Shown: positions 47,289-58,679, counted from the stretch's first letter. The stretch is DNA of 64,000 nucleotides from Micrococcales bacterium (GCA_021287075.1 JAJTBD010000012.1:1-64000); one strand, 5' to 3'. Program-made: numbers and translations. The notes: generated by a model not told the origin, from the letters alone.

Positions 47289-47851
47289 CAGGCCTTCAGG
47301 GCCGCGAGGATGCGCTCGGTCACCTCGTCGACCTCGCCGAGCCCGTCGACCTGCACGAGCAGGTTGCGGTCGGCGTAGACCTTGGCGAGCGGCGCGGTCT
47401 CGTCGCGGTAGACCTGGAGGCGGGTGCGGATGACGTCCTCGGTGTCGTCGACCCGGCCCTCGATCTCGGCGCGCTTGAGCAGGCGCCCGACGACGGCGTC
47501 CTCGTCGACGGTCAGCTCGAGGACCTTGTCGATCGACTGGTCGTGCTTGGCGAGCATCGCGTCGAGGGCCGTCACCTGGCCCGTGGTGCGGGGGTAGCCG
47601 TCGAGCAGGAAGCCGGGCTCGCAGTCGTCCTTGGCGAGGCGGTCCTCGACGATCGCGTTGGTGATGTCGTCGGAGACATAGCCGCCGGACGCGGTGATCT
47701 CCTTGACCTGCTTGCCCAGCTCGGTCTCGTTCTTGATGTTCCACCGGAAGATGTCACCGGTGGAGATCGCGGGGATGCCGAGGCTCTCGGCGATCCGAGC
47801 GGCCTGGGTGCCCTTACCGGCACCGGGCGGGCCGAGGATGATGAGTCGCAT
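47288..47851 (-). CDS. adk: Adenylate kinase
   Basis: A 187-residue adenylate kinase of the short type without a zinc lid. P-loop [11 protein letters not shown] (about 7-17), AMP site STGDIFR, and [12 protein letters not shown]. It interconverts 2 ADP with ATP and AMP. Coupled on both sides: its ATG overlaps the secY stop (TAATG) and its TGA overlaps map. Confidence 0.97.
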   Translation of the reverse strand: MRLIILGPPGAGKGTQAARIAESLGIPAISTGDIFRWNIKNETELGKQVKEITASGGYVSDDITNAIVEDRLAKDDCEPGFLLDGYPRTTGQVTALDAMLAKHDQSIDKVLELTVDEDAVVGRLLKRAEIEGRVDDTEDVIRTRLQVYRDETAPLAKVYADRNLLVQVDGLGEVDEVTERILAALKA

Positions 47852-49167
47852 TAGCGGAGGAACCCTTCGTAGTGGCGCTGCTGGAGCTGGGACTCGATCT
47901 GCTTCACAGTCTCGAGACCAACACCCACGATAATCAGGATCGAGGTGCCACCGAAGGGGAAGTTCTGGTTGGCCCCGACGAGGACCAGCGCGATAAGCGG
48001 GATCAGCGAGATGAGTGCGAGATAAATCGCACCCGGGACGGTGATCCGGGTCAGCACATAGTCGAGGTATTCCGCCGTCGGCCGGCCCGCCCGGATGCCC
48101 GGGATGAAGCCGCCGTACTTCTTCATGTTGTCCGCGACCTCGGTCGGGTTGAAGGTGATCGAGACGTAGAAGAAGGTGAAGAAGAGGATCAGCAGGGTGT
48201 AGGCGATCATGTAGATCGGGTGGTCGCCCTTGACGAGATAGCGGCTGACCCACTCCGCCCAGGCGGGGCCGGTGCCATCGGCCTTGGTGGCGAACTGGCT
48301 GACCATCTGCGGCAGCGCGAGCAGCGAGCTGGCGAAGATGACCGGGATGACGCCGGCCATGTTGACCTTGAGCGGGATATAGGTCGAGGTGCCGCCATAC
48401 ATCTGCCGGCCGACCATCCGCTTGGCGTACTGCACCGGGATGCGGCGCTGGGACTGCTCGACGAAGACCACGAGCGCGATCACCAGGAAGCCCATCAGGA
48501 TGACGCCGAGGAAGATGTCCCAGCGGTCGTCCTTCTGCTTGATCGCCCACAGCGAGCTGGGGAAGCTCGCGGCGATCGAGGTGAAGATCAGCAGCGACAT
48601 GCCGTTGCCGATGCCCTTGTCGGTGATCAGCTCACCGAGCCACATGACCATGCCGGTGCCGGCCGTCATCGTGAGCACCATGATCAGGACGGTCACGATC
48701 GAGTGGTCGGTCATGATGTCGGTGCAGCCGGCGCCGAAGAGGTTGCTCGGGTTCTGCGCGAAGGTGATGACCGTGGAGGACTGGAGGATGGCCAGCGCGA
48801 TCGTCAGATAGCGCGTGTACTGCGTCATCTTGGTCTGACCGGCCTGCCCCTCCTTCTTCAGCTCCTCGAAGCGCGGGATGACCACGGTGAGCAGCTGGAT
48901 GATGATGCTCGCCGTGATGTAGGGCATGATCCCGAGCGAGAACAGCGACAGCTGGAGCAGCGCCCCGCCACTGAACAGGTTGGCCAGGCCGAGGAAGCTG
49001 TTCTGGTCCGTCGGTGCGTTCTTGATGCACTGCTGGATCTCGGTGAAGCTCACGCCCGGCACGGGCACGTGGGCGCCCAGCCGGTAGATCGCGATGATGC
49101 CGAGGGTGAAGAGCAGCTTCCTGCGCAGGTCCGGCGTCTTGAACGCGCGGGCGAAGGCGGTGAGCAC
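47851..49167 (-). CDS. secY: Preprotein translocase subunit SecY
   Basis: A 438-residue channel protein with ten membrane segments. [22 protein letters not shown] and [19 protein letters not shown] [17 protein letters not shown] are conserved. GTG at 49165-49167 with AGGAGG upstream is the start. A 184-bp gap with a GTATGCCGC copy (49321) separates it from rplO, so it may have its own promoter. Confidence 0.97.
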   Translation of the reverse strand: MLTAFARAFKTPDLRRKLLFTLGIIAIYRLGAHVPVPGVSFTEIQQCIKNAPTDQNSFLGLANLFSGGALLQLSLFSLGIMPYITASIIIQLLTVVIPRFEELKKEGQAGQTKMTQYTRYLTIALAILQSSTVITFAQNPSNLFGAGCTDIMTDHSIVTVLIMVLTMTAGTGMVMWLGELITDKGIGNGMSLLIFTSIAASFPSSLWAIKQKDDRWDIFLGVILMGFLVIALVVFVEQSQRRIPVQYAKRMVGRQMYGGTSTYIPLKVNMAGVIPVIFASSLLALPQMVSQFATKADGTGPAWAEWVSRYLVKGDHPIYMIAYTLLILFFTFFYVSITFNPTEVADNMKKYGGFIPGIRAGRPTAEYLDYVLTRITVPGAIYLALISLIPLIALVLVGANQNFPFGGTSILIIVGVGLETVKQIESQLQQRHYEGFLR

Positions 49168-49351
49168 GTGTCCTCCTGGTGGCACGAGGGTCTCCCCCAC
49201 GCGCTGCGATACGAAGTTGCGGGCCCCTGCAAGGGCCACCAAACGATATACCCCGGGAGCCGGGTGGTCCGGCGCCCGGGGCGCATCGTCAAACGAACTG
49301 CTGTGGTGGTCGGTTCCGCGGTATGCCGCGTGGCCGGCCGGGTGCCGTGGC

Positions 49352-49834
49352 TCAGGCTCCGGTGATGGAGCCGCCAGCCGCCTCGATCTTGTCCTTGGCC
49401 GAGGCCGAGAACTTGTCGACGGTGACGTTCACCTTGACCGTGATCTCGCCGGTGCCGAGCACCTTGACGGGCAAGCCCGCGCGGACCGCGCCCTTGGCGG
49501 CCAGGTCCTCGGCCGTCACGTCGCCACCCTCGGGGTAGAGCGAGGCGATCTTGTCGAGGTTGACGACCTGGTAGGTCACCTTGAACGGGTTGGTGAAGCC
49601 ACGCAGCTTGGGGAGACGCATGTGCAGGGGCATGGAGCCACCCTCGAAACGCTCCGGAACCTGGTAGCGGGCCTTGGTGCCCTTGGTGCCGCGACCGGCG
49701 GTCTTGCCCTTGGAGCCCTCACCACGACCAACGCGGGTCTTGGCGGTCTTGGCGCCCGGGGCGGGACGCAGGTGGTGCACCTTGAGAGCGTGGCCCTCGG
49801 CCTTGCCCTCGGTGGTGGCCTTCTTGTCGGCCAT
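49352..49834 (-). CDS. rplO: 50S ribosomal protein L15
   Basis: A 160-residue uL15. [20 protein letters not shown] and [10 protein letters not shown] are conserved RNA-binding stretches; the C-terminal part has the L18e/L15 fold. It follows rpmD by 2 bp. Confidence 0.97.
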   Translation of the reverse strand: MADKKATTEGKAEGHALKVHHLRPAPGAKTAKTRVGRGEGSKGKTAGRGTKGTKARYQVPERFEGGSMPLHMRLPKLRGFTNPFKVTYQVVNLDKIASLYPEGGDVTAEDLAAKGAVRAGLPVKVLGTGEITVKVNVTVDKFSASAKDKIEAAGGSITGA

Positions 49835-49836
49835 GA

Positions 49837-50019
49837 TCAGTCAACCTCCTCGACGGTCACCAGGTGGGCAACCGCACGGACCATGCCGCGGATCTCGGGA
49901 CGGTCCTCCTTGACGACGACGTCGCCAATTCGCTTCAGACCGAGGGTCCGCAGGGTGTCGCGCTGGTTCTGCTTGCCCCCGATCTCGGAACGGGTCTGGG
50001 TCACCTTCAGTCGCGCCAT
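49837..50019 (-). CDS. rpmD: 50S ribosomal protein L30
   Basis: A 60-residue uL30 beginning [20 protein letters not shown] and ending HLVTVEEVD. The ATG shares a base with the rpsE stop (TGATG at 50017-50021). A GTG one codon earlier is possible. Confidence 0.96.
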   Translation of the reverse strand: MARLKVTQTRSEIGGKQNQRDTLRTLGLKRIGDVVVKEDRPEIRGMVRAVAHLVTVEEVD

Positions 50020-50681
50020 CACGCACCAGCCTTGGCGGCAGCGGCAGCGGCCTCGCGACCGGCAGCCTGGGCGCGCAGCATCGCCGACGGGGCGACCTGG
50101 TCCAGCGGCAGACCACGACGGGCCGCGACGGCCTCGGGCTGCTCGAGCTCACGGAGCGCCTGGACGGTCGCGTGGACGATGTTGATCGCGTTGTCCGAGC
50201 CCAGGGACTTGGACAGCACGTCGTGGATGCCGGCGCACTCGAGCACCGCACGCACCGGGCCGCCGGCGATGACACCGGTACCGGGCGAGGCGGGGCGGAG
50301 CAGGACGACACCAGCGGCGGCCTCACCCTGCACGGGGTGCGGGATGGTGCCCTGGATGCGCGGCACCTTGAAGAATGCCTTCTTGGCCTCCTCGACACCC
50401 TTGGCGATCGCCGCGGGCACCTCCTTGGCCTTGCCGTAGCCGACGCCCACGGTGCCGTCGCCGTCACCCACGACCACGAGGGCCGTGAAGCTGAAGCGGC
50501 GACCACCCTTGACGACCTTGGCCACGCGGTTGATGGTCACGACGCGCTCGAGATAAGCGCTCTTCTCCTGGTCGCGCCCACCGTCACGACGGTTGTCGCG
50601 ACGGTCGTTACGACGGTCGTTGCGGTCACCGCGCTCGTTGCCGGCAGCGGCGCCAGTGCCTCGACGCTGGGGTCCGGGCAT
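50019..50681 (-). CDS. rpsE: 30S ribosomal protein S5
   Basis: A 220-residue uS5. The first ~40 residues are a low-complexity Arg/Asn/Asp extension with repeated NDRR-type units, encoded by short DNA repeats at about 50578-50636. The conserved part follows: [20 protein letters not shown] and [13 protein letters not shown]5 affects decoding accuracy. Confidence 0.97.
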   Translation of the reverse strand: MPGPQRRGTGAAAGNERGDRNDRRNDRRDNRRDGGRDQEKSAYLERVVTINRVAKVVKGGRRFSFTALVVVGDGDGTVGVGYGKAKEVPAAIAKGVEEAKKAFFKVPRIQGTIPHPVQGEAAAGVVLLRPASPGTGVIAGGPVRAVLECAGIHDVLSKSLGSDNAINIVHATVQALRELEQPEAVAARRGLPLDQVAPSAMLRAQAAGREAAAAAAKAGA

Positions 50682-50712
50682 CAGATGTTCCTCATCTCAG
50701 TGGTTGTGGTCG

Positions 50713-51087
50713 TCACAGGGCCAGCCCACCCTCGCGGGCGCCGTCGGCGATCGCCGCGACACGGCCGTGGTAGCGGTTGCCGCCACGGTCGAAGACCACG
50801 GCCTCGACGCCGGCACCCTTGGCGCGCTCGGCGAGCAGCTCGCCGACCTTCTTGGCCTTCGCGGTCTTGTCACCGTCGAAGGAGCGCAGGTCGGCCTCCA
50901 TCGTCGACGCGGACGCGAGGGTCTTGCCCACGGTGTCGTCGACGATCTGGGCGAAGATGTGACGCGAGCTGCGGGTCACGACCAGGCGGGGACGCGCGGC
51001 GGTGCCGGCAACCTTCTTGCGGACGCGCAGGTGGCGACGGCCGCGAGCGGCGCTCTTGCCCTTGGCGCGCTTGACAGTCATAGCCAT
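50713..51087 (-). CDS. rplR: 50S ribosomal protein L18
   Basis: A 124-residue uL18 binding 5S r[23 protein letters not shown] and [20 protein letters not shown] are conserved. It lies 3 bp after rplF. Confidence 0.97.
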   Translation of the reverse strand: MAMTVKRAKGKSAARGRRHLRVRKKVAGTAARPRLVVTRSSRHIFAQIVDDTVGKTLASASTMEADLRSFDGDKTAKAKKVGELLAERAKGAGVEAVVFDRGGNRYHGRVAAIADGAREGGLAL

Positions 51088-51090
51088 GGC

Positions 51091-51627
51091 TTACTTACCA
51101 GCCTTTCCGACCTTGCGGCGGATCTGCTCGCCCGCGTAGCGGACACCCTTGCCCTTGTAGGGGTCGGGCTTGCGGAGCTTGCGGATGTTGGCGGCGACCT
51201 CACCCACGAGCTGCTTGTCGATGCCCTGCACCGAGAAGCGGGTGGGGTTCTCCACCGCGAACGAGATGCCCTGGGGCGGCTCGACGGTGATGGGGTGGCT
51301 GTAGCCCAGCGCGAACTCCAGGTTGCCGCCCTTGTTCTGGACGCGGTAACCGGTGCCGTGGATCTCCAGCTTCTTCTCATAGCCCTCGGTGACACCGAGG
51401 ACCATGTTGTTGATGAGCGAGCGGGTCAGCCCGTGGAGCGAGCGCGACTCGCGCTCGTCGTTGGGGCGCTTGACCTCGATGCCCTCGTCACCCTTCTCGA
51501 CGGTGATCGGCTCGGCCACGACGTGGCTGAGCTCGCCCTTGGGGCCCTTGACCTTCACGGTCTGGCCGTCGATGTTGATCTCGACGCCCGACGGGATGGC
51601 GACGGGCAGACGTCCGATACGCGACAT
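51091..51627 (-). CDS. rplF: 50S ribosomal protein L6
   Basis: A 178-residue uL6, two repeated domains, starting [17 protein letters not shown] and ending with [19 protein letters not shown]. It sits near the GTPase centre. Ribosome site GAGAGGGA upstream. Confidence 0.97.
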   Translation of the reverse strand: MSRIGRLPVAIPSGVEINIDGQTVKVKGPKGELSHVVAEPITVEKGDEGIEVKRPNDERESRSLHGLTRSLINNMVLGVTEGYEKKLEIHGTGYRVQNKGGNLEFALGYSHPITVEPPQGISFAVENPTRFSVQGIDKQLVGEVAANIRKLRKPDPYKGKGVRYAGEQIRRKVGKAGK

Positions 51628-51642
51628 GTCCCTCTCCTTCCC

Positions 51643-52041
51643 TTACCAGATGTAGGCGAGGACTTCCCCGCCCACTCCCTTGGCGGCCGCCTGCCTGTCG
51701 GTCAACAGGCCGGACGACGTCGAAATGATGGCAATGCCCAGCCCGCCGAGAACCTTGGGCAGGTTCGTCGACTTGGCGTAAACGCGCAGACCGGGCTTGG
51801 ACACCCGGCGCACCCCGGCGATGGAGCGCTCGCGGTTCGGGCCGTACTTCAGGTCGATGGTCAGGGTCTTGCCGACCTGGGCGTCCTCGACGCGCCAGCC
51901 GGCGATGTACCCCTCGGCCTGAAGGATCTCAGCGATGTGAGACTTCAGCTTGGAAAACGGCATGGCGACCGAGTCGTGGTGTGCCGAGTTGGCATTACGC
52001 ACGCGGGTCAGCATGTCCGCAATCGGGTCGGTCATGGTCAT
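51643..52041 (-). CDS. rpsH: 30S ribosomal protein S8
   Basis: A 132-residue uS8, [20 protein letters not shown] at the start and [20 protein letters not shown] at the end. In E. coli it represses the spc operon. A 95-bp gap lies between it and rpsN. Confidence 0.97.
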   Translation of the reverse strand: MTMTDPIADMLTRVRNANSAHHDSVAMPFSKLKSHIAEILQAEGYIAGWRVEDAQVGKTLTIDLKYGPNRERSIAGVRRVSKPGLRVYAKSTNLPKVLGGLGIAIISTSSGLLTDRQAAAKGVGGEVLAYIW

Positions 52042-52136
52042 GGGCTTCTCCGCCCTCTCTCACCGCGGTTTCCCCCCGCCTAAGTGCGGGGCGACCTTCG
52101 ATGTAGAACGTGTGGGATGAAAAAAGGGTTTGGGTC

Positions 52137-52322
52137 TTACCAGGAGCTCTTGGTCACGCCCGGCAGCTCACCGCGGTGGGCCATCTCGCGCAGGCACACG
52201 CGGCAGAGGCCGAACTTGCGGTAGACCGAGTGCGGACGGCCGCAGCGCTGGCAGCGCGTGTAGCCGCGGACCTTGAACTTCGGCTTCTTGTTCGCCTTGT
52301 TGATCAGGGCGGTCTTGGCCAT
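52137..52322 (-). CDS. rpsN: 30S ribosomal protein S14 type Z
   Basis: A 61-residue zinc form of uS14. [12 protein letters not shown] and [14 protein letters not shown] hold the four Cys ligands. The short zinc form is typical of actinobacteria in this operon; a second zinc-free copy often exists elsewhere. It starts 2 bp after rplE. Confidence 0.97.
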   Translation of the reverse strand: MAKTALINKANKKPKFKVRGYTRCQRCGRPHSVYRKFGLCRVCLREMAHRGELPGVTKSSW

Positions 52323-52324
52323 CG

Positions 52325-52894
52325 TCAGTTCTCCTTGAACGGGAAGCCGAGCGCGCGCAGCAGGGCGCGGCCCTCGTCGTCGTTGGTGGCCGTGGTGACC
52401 ACGGTGATGTCCATGCCGCGGACCCGGTCGATCTTGTCCTGGTCGATCTCGTGGAACATCGACTGCTCGTTGAGACCGAAGGTGTAGTTGCCCCGGCCGT
52501 CGAACTGCTTGGGCGAGAGGCCGCGGAAGTCGCGGATACGCGGGAGGGCGATCGTCACCAGACGGTCGAGGAACTCCCACATGCGGTCGCCGCGCAGCGT
52601 GACGTGCGCACCGATCGGCATGCCCTCACGCAGCTTGAACTGCGCGATGGACTTGCGGGCCTTGGTGACCACGGGCTTCTGGCCGGTGATGGCGGACAGG
52701 TCGCGGACGGCACCCTCGATGAGCTTGCTGTCGCGGGCGGCCTCGCCGACACCCATGTTGACGATGACCTTGACCACGCCGGGCACCTGCATGGTGTTGG
52801 CGTAGTTGAACTCGCCCTGGAGCGTGTCCTTGATCTCGTCCTGGTAGCGCGTCTTCAGACGCGGCTTGGTGGTCTCGGTGGTGGTCTCAGTCAT
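52325..52894 (-). CDS. rplE: 50S ribosomal protein L5
   Basis: A 189-residue uL5 binding 5S r[24 protein letters not shown] and [20 protein letters not shown] are conserved. Its ATG shares a base with the rplX stop. Confidence 0.97.
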   Translation of the reverse strand: MTETTTETTKPRLKTRYQDEIKDTLQGEFNYANTMQVPGVVKVIVNMGVGEAARDSKLIEGAVRDLSAITGQKPVVTKARKSIAQFKLREGMPIGAHVTLRGDRMWEFLDRLVTIALPRIRDFRGLSPKQFDGRGNYTFGLNEQSMFHEIDQDKIDRVRGMDITVVTTATNDDEGRALLRALGFPFKEN

Positions 52895-53235
52895 CAGATG
52901 TCCTTGCCCGAGCGCACGGAAACGCGGGTGCGGGTCGCCTTCTGGCGGCCGTTGCGCTCGACGGTCTCGACGCGGGTCTTGGTGCGGGTCGGCTTCTTGT
53001 CCTCGACCAGGGCCACGTTGCTCACGTGGATCGGGGCCTCCTGGACCACGAGCCCACCGGCGCGGTTCTGGCTGCCGACGACACCGGCCTTGGTGTGGCG
53101 GGTGACGCGGTTGACGCCCTCGACGAGCACGCGCTGGGTCTCCCGGTCAACCGAGATGACCTTGCCCTGCGAGCCCTTGTCCTTGCCCGTGAGGACCTGG
53201 ACGAGGTCGCCCTTCTTGATCTTCATCTTGGCCAT
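52894..53235 (-). CDS. rplX: 50S ribosomal protein L24
   Basis: A 113-residue uL24 with a KOW motif near the start, [20 protein letters not shown]. It starts 50S assembly. It follows rplN by 3 bp and overlaps rplE by one base. Confidence 0.97.
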   Translation of the reverse strand: MAKMKIKKGDLVQVLTGKDKGSQGKVISVDRETQRVLVEGVNRVTRHTKAGVVGSQNRAGGLVVQEAPIHVSNVALVEDKKPTRTKTRVETVERNGRQKATRTRVSVRSGKDI

Positions 53236-53238
53236 GAC

Positions 53239-53607
53239 TCAGAGCACCTCCGGCGCCAGCGAGATGATCTTCATGAACTTCTTGTCGCGCAGCTCGCGGC
53301 CGACCGGGCCGAAGATGCGGGTGCCGCGAGGGTCGCCGTCAGCCTTGAGGATGACTGCAGCGTTCTCGTCGAACTTGATGTAGCTGCCGTCCGGACGGCG
53401 GCGCTCCTTGGTGGTGCGCACGATGACGGCCTTGACGACGTCACCCTTCTTCACGTTGCCGCCGGGGATGGCGTCCTTGACGGTGGCAACGATGGTGTCG
53501 CCGATGCCGGCATACCGTCGACCGGAGCCACCGAGCACGCGGATGCAAAGGATCTCCTTAGCACCGGTGTTGTCGGCGACACGCAGTCGCGACTCCTGCT
53601 GGATCAC
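53239..53607 (-). CDS. rplN: 50S ribosomal protein L14
   Basis: A 122-residue uL14, [18 protein letters not shown] at the start and [23 protein letters not shown] at the end. First gene of the spc part; a hairpin separates it from rpsQ, so 53608-53698 may carry a promoter. Confidence 0.98.
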   Translation of the reverse strand: MIQQESRLRVADNTGAKEILCIRVLGGSGRRYAGIGDTIVATVKDAIPGGNVKKGDVVKAVIVRTTKERRRPDGSYIKFDENAAVILKADGDPRGTRIFGPVGRELRDKKFMKIISLAPEVL

Positions 53608-53698
53608 TGTCTAACTCCTGTCGTCGAGCCGGTTCTCTTGCGGTTCTCCCGCGCGAGCCTTGCCGAACTGTCGTGGGGTTCTTGGTGGCTGGTGGCCA

Positions 53699-53734
53699 CG
53701 CGGCATACCTCCTTGGAAGAGGGGGTATGCCGCG
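53699..53734. terminator. Hairpin made of inverted GGCATAC repeats between rpsQ and rplN
   Basis: 11-base perfect arms CGCGGCATACC / GGTATGCCGCG around a 14-base loop, at the border of the S10 and spc groups. Probably a terminator or attenuator. Confidence 0.7.
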
Positions 53735-53756
53735 CGGCCGGCGCAGCACGAAATGC

Positions 53757-54050
53757 TTACTTGGCCTTCTCGAGGATCTCGACCACGCGCCAGCGCTTGG
53801 TCGCCGAGAGCGGGCGGGTCTCCATGATGAGGACGCGGTCGCCGATACCGGCGGCGTTCTCCTCGTCGTGGGCCTTGACCTTGCTGTTGCGACGGATGAC
53901 CTTGCCGTAGAGCGCGTGCTTGACGCGGTCCTCGACCTCGACCACAACGGTCTTGTCCATCTTGTCGCTGACGACGTAGCCCTGGCGCGACTTGCGGAAG
54001 TTGCGCGCCTCGGTCTCCACGGCCTCGGTGGTGTTGGTGTTCTCGCTCAT
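53757..54050 (-). CDS. rpsQ: 30S ribosomal protein S17
   Basis: A 97-residue uS17 with [20 protein letters not shown] and [20 protein letters not shown]. Last gene of the S10 operon part, five bases after rpmC. Confidence 0.97.
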   Translation of the reverse strand: MSENTNTTEAVETEARNFRKSRQGYVVSDKMDKTVVVEVEDRVKHALYGKVIRRNSKVKAHDEENAAGIGDRVLIMETRPLSATKRWRVVEILEKAK

Positions 54051-54055
54051 GTGGA

Positions 54056-54289
54056 TCAGGCCTCGCTCTTGTCGGAGATGCCGAGCTCGCGCTCACGCAT
54101 CTCGGTGTAGATCCGCGCGATGTCCTTCTTCACGGCGCGCAGGCGACCGTGGCTCTCCAGCTGGCCCGTGGCCGACTGGAAACGGAGGTTGAACAGCTCC
54201 TCCTTGGCCTTGCGCAGCTCGTCGACGAGACGGTCGTCGTCGAAACCGCGCAGCTCCTGCATGCCCAGGTCCTTGGAACCGACTGCCAT
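54056..54289 (-). CDS. rpmC: 50S ribosomal protein L29
   Basis: A 77-residue uL29: a two-helix hairpin with [19 protein letters not shown]. It lines the exit tunnel near the trigger factor site. Its ATG shares a base with the rplP stop. Confidence 0.97.
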   Translation of the reverse strand: MAVGSKDLGMQELRGFDDDRLVDELRKAKEELFNLRFQSATGQLESHGRLRAVKKDIARIYTEMRERELGISDKSEA

Positions 54290-54708
54290 CAGAAGTCACC
54301 ACCCTCACGCGCGACGAAGCGGCACTTCATCGGCAGCTTGTGCATTGCCAGACGCATCGCCTCGCGGGCGACCTCCTCGGAGACGCCCGAGATCTCGAAC
54401 ATCACGCGGCCGGGCTTGACGTTGGCGACCCACCACTCGGGCGAGCCCTTACCGGAACCCATGCGGGTCTCAGCCGGCTTCTTGGTCAGCGGACGGTCCG
54501 GGTAGATGTTGATCCAGACCTTTCCGCCACGCTTCATGTAGCGGGTCATCGCGATACGAGCGGACTCGATCTGACGGTTGGTGACGTAGGCGGGCTCGAG
54601 GGCCTGCATGCCGTAGTCGCCGAACGCGATCGTGGTGCCGCCCTTGGCAGCGCCCGAGCGACCCGGGTGGTGCTGCTTGCGGTGCTTGACTCGACGAGGA
54701 ATCAACAT
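54289..54708 (-). CDS. rplP: 50S ribosomal protein L16
   Basis: A 139-residue uL16, [19 protein letters not shown] at the start; [14 protein letters not shown] [18 protein letters not shown] and [16 protein letters not shown] follow. It supports the peptidyl-transferase/A-site region. Overlaps rpsC by one base. Confidence 0.97.
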   Translation of the reverse strand: MLIPRRVKHRKQHHPGRSGAAKGGTTIAFGDYGMQALEPAYVTNRQIESARIAMTRYMKRGGKVWINIYPDRPLTKKPAETRMGSGKGSPEWWVANVKPGRVMFEISGVSEEVAREAMRLAMHKLPMKCRFVAREGGDF

Positions 54709-55532
54709 CAGGACTGCTCTCCCTCAGTGCTGGCCGGAGCCGGCGCAGCGGTGTCGGCCGGGGCCTCGGCGGGAGCCTGGGCCTGGTCGGCGGGACGGTC
54801 GGAGCGACGTGCGCGGGCCGGACGGTCGTCGCGGTCGCGGCGGGGGCCACGGCCCTGGCGCGGCGCGGCGGCCTGCTGGGCAGCCAGCTCCTTGGCGGTC
54901 ATGTCGCCCTTGTAGATCCAGACCTTCACGCCGATGCGGCCGAAGGTGGTCTTGGCCTCGTAGAAGCCGTAGTCGATGTTGGCGCGGAGCGTGTGCAGGG
55001 GCACGCGGCCCTCGCGGTAGAACTCCGTGCGGCTCATCTCCGCGCCGCCGAGGCGGCCGGAGACCTGCACCCGGATGCCCTTGGCACCGGCGCGGGTCGC
55101 GGACTGCATGCCCTTGCGCATGGCGCGGCGGAAGGAGACACGGGCGGCGAGCTGCTCGGCGATGCCCTGAGCGACAAGCTGGGCGTCGGCCTCGGGGTTC
55201 TTGACCTCGAGGATGTTGAGCTGGACCTGCTTGCCCGTGAGCTTCTCGAGCTCGCCACGGATGCGGTCGGCCTCGGCGCCACGGCGACCGATGACGATGC
55301 CCGGGCGGGCCGTGTGGATGTCCACGCGGACGCGGTCGCGGGTGCGCTCGATCTCGACCTTGGCGATGCCGGCGCGCTCCATGCCGTCAGCCATCATCTT
55401 GCGGATGGCGACGTCCTCCTTCACGTAGTCGCGGTAGCGCTGACCCTCCTTGGTGGAGTCGGCGAACCAACGCGACTTGTGGTCGGTGGTGATGCCCAGG
55501 CGGAAGCCGTTCGGGTTGATCTTCTGACCCAT
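54708..55532 (-). CDS. rpsC: 30S ribosomal protein S3
   Basis: A 274-residue uS3. The KH domain (about 40-110) has [20 protein letters not shown]. The conserved core ends near residue 215; an Arg/Ala/Pro-rich tail of about 60 residues follows, as is common in actinobacteria. It forms part of the mRNA entry helicase. TAATG overlap with rplV. Confidence 0.97.
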   Translation of the reverse strand: MGQKINPNGFRLGITTDHKSRWFADSTKEGQRYRDYVKEDVAIRKMMADGMERAGIAKVEIERTRDRVRVDIHTARPGIVIGRRGAEADRIRGELEKLTGKQVQLNILEVKNPEADAQLVAQGIAEQLAARVSFRRAMRKGMQSATRAGAKGIRVQVSGRLGGAEMSRTEFYREGRVPLHTLRANIDYGFYEAKTTFGRIGVKVWIYKGDMTAKELAAQQAAAPRQGRGPRRDRDDRPARARRSDRPADQAQAPAEAPADTAAPAPASTEGEQS

Positions 55533-55933
55533 TAGCGGGTGCCTCCCTTGCTCTCGCGCGGGGCCACGACGACCGTGATGTGGCTGGTGCGCTTGTTGAT
55601 GCGGCCGGCGCGGCCCTGGGCGCGGGGGCGGAACCGCTTCATGGTCGGGCCCTCGTCGACGAACGCCTTGGTGATGACGAGCTCGCGCTCGTCCAAGGCG
55701 ACGCCGTCGCGGTCGGCCAGGTTGCGGGCGTTGGCCATGGCGCTCTGGAGCACCTTGCGCACCGGCTCGGCCGCGGACTGCGGGGCGAACTGGAGCACGG
55801 CAACGGCCTCGGTGGCCTGCTTGCCGCGGACCAGGTCCACGATGCGACGGGCCTTCATCGGCGTGACGCGCACGTGGCGCGCCTGAGCTCGGGCTTCGAG
55901 CACCTGCGTGTCCTTCTCAGTGGTGGCGGCCAT
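55532..55933 (-). CDS. rplV: 50S ribosomal protein L22
   Basis: A 133-residue uL22 with [20 protein letters not shown] and [19 protein letters not shown], the latter being the hook that reaches into the exit tunnel. Overlaps rpsS and rpsC by one base each. Confidence 0.97.
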   Translation of the reverse strand: MAATTEKDTQVLEARAQARHVRVTPMKARRIVDLVRGKQATEAVAVLQFAPQSAAEPVRKVLQSAMANARNLADRDGVALDERELVITKAFVDEGPTMKRFRPRAQGRAGRINKRTSHITVVVAPRESKGGTR

Positions 55934-56214
55934 CAGCGACGACGTCCCTTCTTGTCGTCCTTGATGTGGCCCTTGAACGTGCGCGTGGGGGCGAACTCGC
56001 CCAGCTTGTGGCCGACCATCGCCTCGGTGACGAACACCGGGACGTGCTTGCGGCCGTCGTGCACGGCAAAGGTGTGGCCCAGCATGTCGGGCGAGATGAC
56101 CGACCGACGCGACCAGGTCTTGATGACGTTCTTGGTACCGCCTTCGTTCTGAGCGTCCACCTTCTTCTGAAGGTGGTCGTCGATGAAGGGGCCCTTCTTC
56201 AAGCTACGAGGCAT
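55933..56214 (-). CDS. rpsS: 30S ribosomal protein S19
   Basis: A 93-residue uS19 starting [35 protein letters not shown] is conserved. It forms the head of the 30S with S13. Confidence 0.98.
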   Translation of the reverse strand: MPRSLKKGPFIDDHLQKKVDAQNEGGTKNVIKTWSRRSVISPDMLGHTFAVHDGRKHVPVFVTEAMVGHKLGEFAPTRTFKGHIKDDKKGRRR

Positions 56215-56230
56215 TGTTCAGGTGCTCCTA

Positions 56231-57067
56231 TCAGCGCTTCTTGCCAGTACGACGACGGCGAACGATCATCTTGTCGCTTGCCTTGCCGGGGCGGCGGGTG
56301 CGGCCCTCGGGCTGGCCCCAGGGGCTCACCGGGTGACGGCCACCGGAGGTGCGGCCCTCGCCACCACCGTGCGGGTGGTCGACCGGGTTCATCACGACAC
56401 CACGGACGGTCGGGCGCTTGCCCTTCCAGCGCATGCGGCCGGCCTTGCCCCAGTTGATGTTGGACTGCTCGGCGTTGCCGACCTCGCCGACCGTGGCGCG
56501 GCAGCGCAGGTCGACGTTGCGGATCTCACCGGACGGCATACGCAGCTGGGCGTAGGGGCCGTCCTTGGCGACGAGCTGGACGCGGACGCCGGCGGAGCGG
56601 GCGATCTTCGCACCGCCACCGGGGCGCAGCTCGACGGCGTGGATGACCGTACCGGTCGGGATGTTGCGCAGCGGCAGGCTGTTGCCGGGCTTGATGTCGG
56701 CACCCGGACCGTTCTCGATGTTGGCGCCCTGCTCCAGACCCTTGGGGGCCAGGATGTAGCGCTTCTCGCCGTCCGCGTAGTGCAGGAGGGCGATACGAGC
56801 GGTGCGGTTGGGGTCGTACTCGATGTGCGCGACCTTCGCGGGGACGCCGTCCTTGTCGTGGCGACGGAAGTCGATGACGCGGTAGGCGCGCTTGTGGCCA
56901 CCGCCGATGTGGCGAGTGGTGATGCGACCGGAGGCGTTGCGGCCACCGGACTTCGTCAGCGGGCGGACCAGGGACTTCTCGGGCGTGGAGCGCGTGACCT
57001 CGACGAAGTCAGCGACGCTCGAGCCACGACGGCCCGGAGTGGTCGGCTTGTACTTGCGGATACCCAT
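56231..57067 (-). CDS. rplB: 50S ribosomal protein L2
   Basis: A 278-residue uL2. [20 protein letters not shown] begins it; the C-terminal [18 protein letters not shown] has the conserved His next to the peptidyl-transferase centre. Starts 28 bp after rplW. Confidence 0.98.
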   Translation of the reverse strand: MGIRKYKPTTPGRRGSSVADFVEVTRSTPEKSLVRPLTKSGGRNASGRITTRHIGGGHKRAYRVIDFRRHDKDGVPAKVAHIEYDPNRTARIALLHYADGEKRYILAPKGLEQGANIENGPGADIKPGNSLPLRNIPTGTVIHAVELRPGGGAKIARSAGVRVQLVAKDGPYAQLRMPSGEIRNVDLRCRATVGEVGNAEQSNINWGKAGRMRWKGKRPTVRGVVMNPVDHPHGGGEGRTSGGRHPVSPWGQPEGRTRRPGKASDKMIVRRRRTGKKR

Positions 57068-57095
57068 AACTAGTTCCTCAGTTCCTCATCGATCC

Positions 57096-57398
57096 TCAGG
57101 CGCTCGCGCCGAAGATGTCGATGGTGCCTTCCTTGAGGGTGACGATGGCGCGCTTGGTGTCCTTGCGCTTGCCGATGCCGAAACGGGTCCGGCGGGCCTT
57201 GCCCTGGCGGTTCATCGTGTGGACGGAGGAGACCTTGACCCCGAAGATCTGCTCAACGGCGATCTTGATCTCGGTCTTGTTGGCGCGCGGGTCGACGATG
57301 AAGGTGTACTTGCCCTCGTCGAGCAGGCCGTAGGACTTCTCCGAGACGACCGGCGCGATCAGGATGTCGCGCGGGTCCTTCTGCAGCTGGATGCTCAC
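57096..57398 (-). CDS. rplW: 50S ribosomal protein L23
   Basis: A 100-residue uL23 with [20 protein letters not shown]. It docks SRP and trigger factor at the exit. GTG overlaps the rplD stop (GTGA). Confidence 0.97.
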   Translation of the reverse strand: MSIQLQKDPRDILIAPVVSEKSYGLLDEGKYTFIVDPRANKTEIKIAVEQIFGVKVSSVHTMNRQGKARRTRFGIGKRKDTKRAIVTLKEGTIDIFGASA

Positions 57399-58012
57399 TT
57401 GGACTCCTCCTTGGCCTCGTCGGCCTTCGCCGGGCCGGCGACGAACGCGTCGAGGGCGGCCTGGGTGAAGACGATGTCGTCGGCGCAGAGCACGTCGTAG
57501 GTGTTGAGCTGGTCGGCGTACAGCACGTGCACGTCGGCCAGGTTGCGCACCGACTTCATGCCGATCTCGTCCGAGCGGTCGAGCACCACGAGCAGGTTCT
57601 TGCGCTCGGTCAGGCCGGCGAGGGCCTTCATGGCGTCCTTGGCCGACGGGGTCTCGCCCGAGACGATGCCGTCGAGGACGTGGATGCGGTCGTGGCGGGC
57701 CCGGTCGGAGAGGGCACCGCGCAGGGCGGCGGCCTTCATCTTCTTGGGGGTCCGCTGCGAGTAGTCGCGCGGCTGCGGGCCGTGGACGATGCCACCGCCG
57801 GCGAACTGCGGCGCACGGGTCGAGCCCTGACGGGCGCGGCCGGTGCCCTTCTGGCGGTAGGGCTTGCGGCCACCGCCGCGCACGTCGGCGCGGGTCTTGG
57901 TGGCGTGGGTGCCCTGACGCGCGGCAGCCATCTGCGCCACGACGACCTGGTGGATCAGCGGGACGTTGGTCTGGACGTCGAAGATCTCGGCGGGCAGCTG
58001 AGTGTTAGCCAT
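57395..58012 (-). CDS. rplD: 50S ribosomal protein L4
   Basis: A 205-residue uL4. [20 protein letters not shown] is the tunnel-lining loop. In E. coli L4 represses the S10 operon through a leader, which is not evident here. ATG at 58010-58012; it begins 5 bp after rplC. Confidence 0.97.
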   Translation of the reverse strand: MANTQLPAEIFDVQTNVPLIHQVVVAQMAAARQGTHATKTRADVRGGGRKPYRQKGTGRARQGSTRAPQFAGGGIVHGPQPRDYSQRTPKKMKAAALRGALSDRARHDRIHVLDGIVSGETPSAKDAMKALAGLTERKNLLVVLDRSDEIGMKSVRNLADVHVLYADQLNTYDVLCADDIVFTQAALDAFVAGPAKADEAKEESK

Positions 58013-58017
58013 GAGGA

Positions 58018-58668
58018 TCAGGCTCCCTTCGCGGCCGTGCGGACCAGGACGATGCCGCCGCGGGGGCCGGGGACGGCACCCTTGACGAGCAGGAGGCCCT
58101 TGTCGGCGTCCACAGCGTGGATGGTGAGGTTCTGGGTGGTCTGGCGCACGCCGCCCATGCGGCCGGCCATGCGCATGCCCTTGAAGACACGGCCCGGGGT
58201 GGCGCAGCCACCGATCGAGCCGGGCTTGCGGTGGTTGCGGTGCGCACCGTGCGAGGCGGAGACACCGTGGAAGCCGTGGCGCTTCATGACACCCGCGAAG
58301 CCCTTGCCCTTGGTCGTGCCGGTGGCGTCGACCTGCTGGCCCGCCTCGAAGAGCTCGGCGGTCAGCTCCTGGCCGAGCGAGTACTCGCCGGCGTCGGAGG
58401 TGCGCAGCTCGACGAGGTGGCGGCGCGGGGTGACGCCGGCCTTCTCGAAGTGGCCCGTCATCGGCTTGGTGACCTTGCGCGGGTCGATCGCACCGAAGGC
58501 GATCTGGACGGCGTCGTAGCCGTCGGTCTCCGCGTCGCGGACCTGCGTGACGACGCAGGGCCCGGCCTTGATGACGGTGACCGGGACGAGCCGGTTGTCG
58601 GCGTCCCACACCTGGGTCATGCCGAGCTTCTCGCCGAGCACGCCCTTCACAGTCTTGGTAGCAGTCAT
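58018..58668 (-). CDS. rplC: 50S ribosomal protein L3
   Basis: A 216-residue uL3 with [20 protein letters not shown] and [16 protein letters not shown], the loop near the peptidyl-transferase centre. It begins 11 bp after rpsJ. Confidence 0.98.
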   Translation of the reverse strand: MTATKTVKGVLGEKLGMTQVWDADNRLVPVTVIKAGPCVVTQVRDAETDGYDAVQIAFGAIDPRKVTKPMTGHFEKAGVTPRRHLVELRTSDAGEYSLGQELTAELFEAGQQVDATGTTKGKGFAGVMKRHGFHGVSASHGAHRNHRKPGSIGGCATPGRVFKGMRMAGRMGGVRQTTQNLTIHAVDADKGLLLVKGAVPGPRGGIVLVRTAAKGA

Positions 58669-58679
58669 GTCCGTCAGCC

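Noticed and set aside
50578..50636. Short GACGGTCGTT-like repeats, considered as a CRISPR or iteron array
   Set aside because: They are in frame inside rpsE and encode its NDRR-type N-terminal extension; no spacers.
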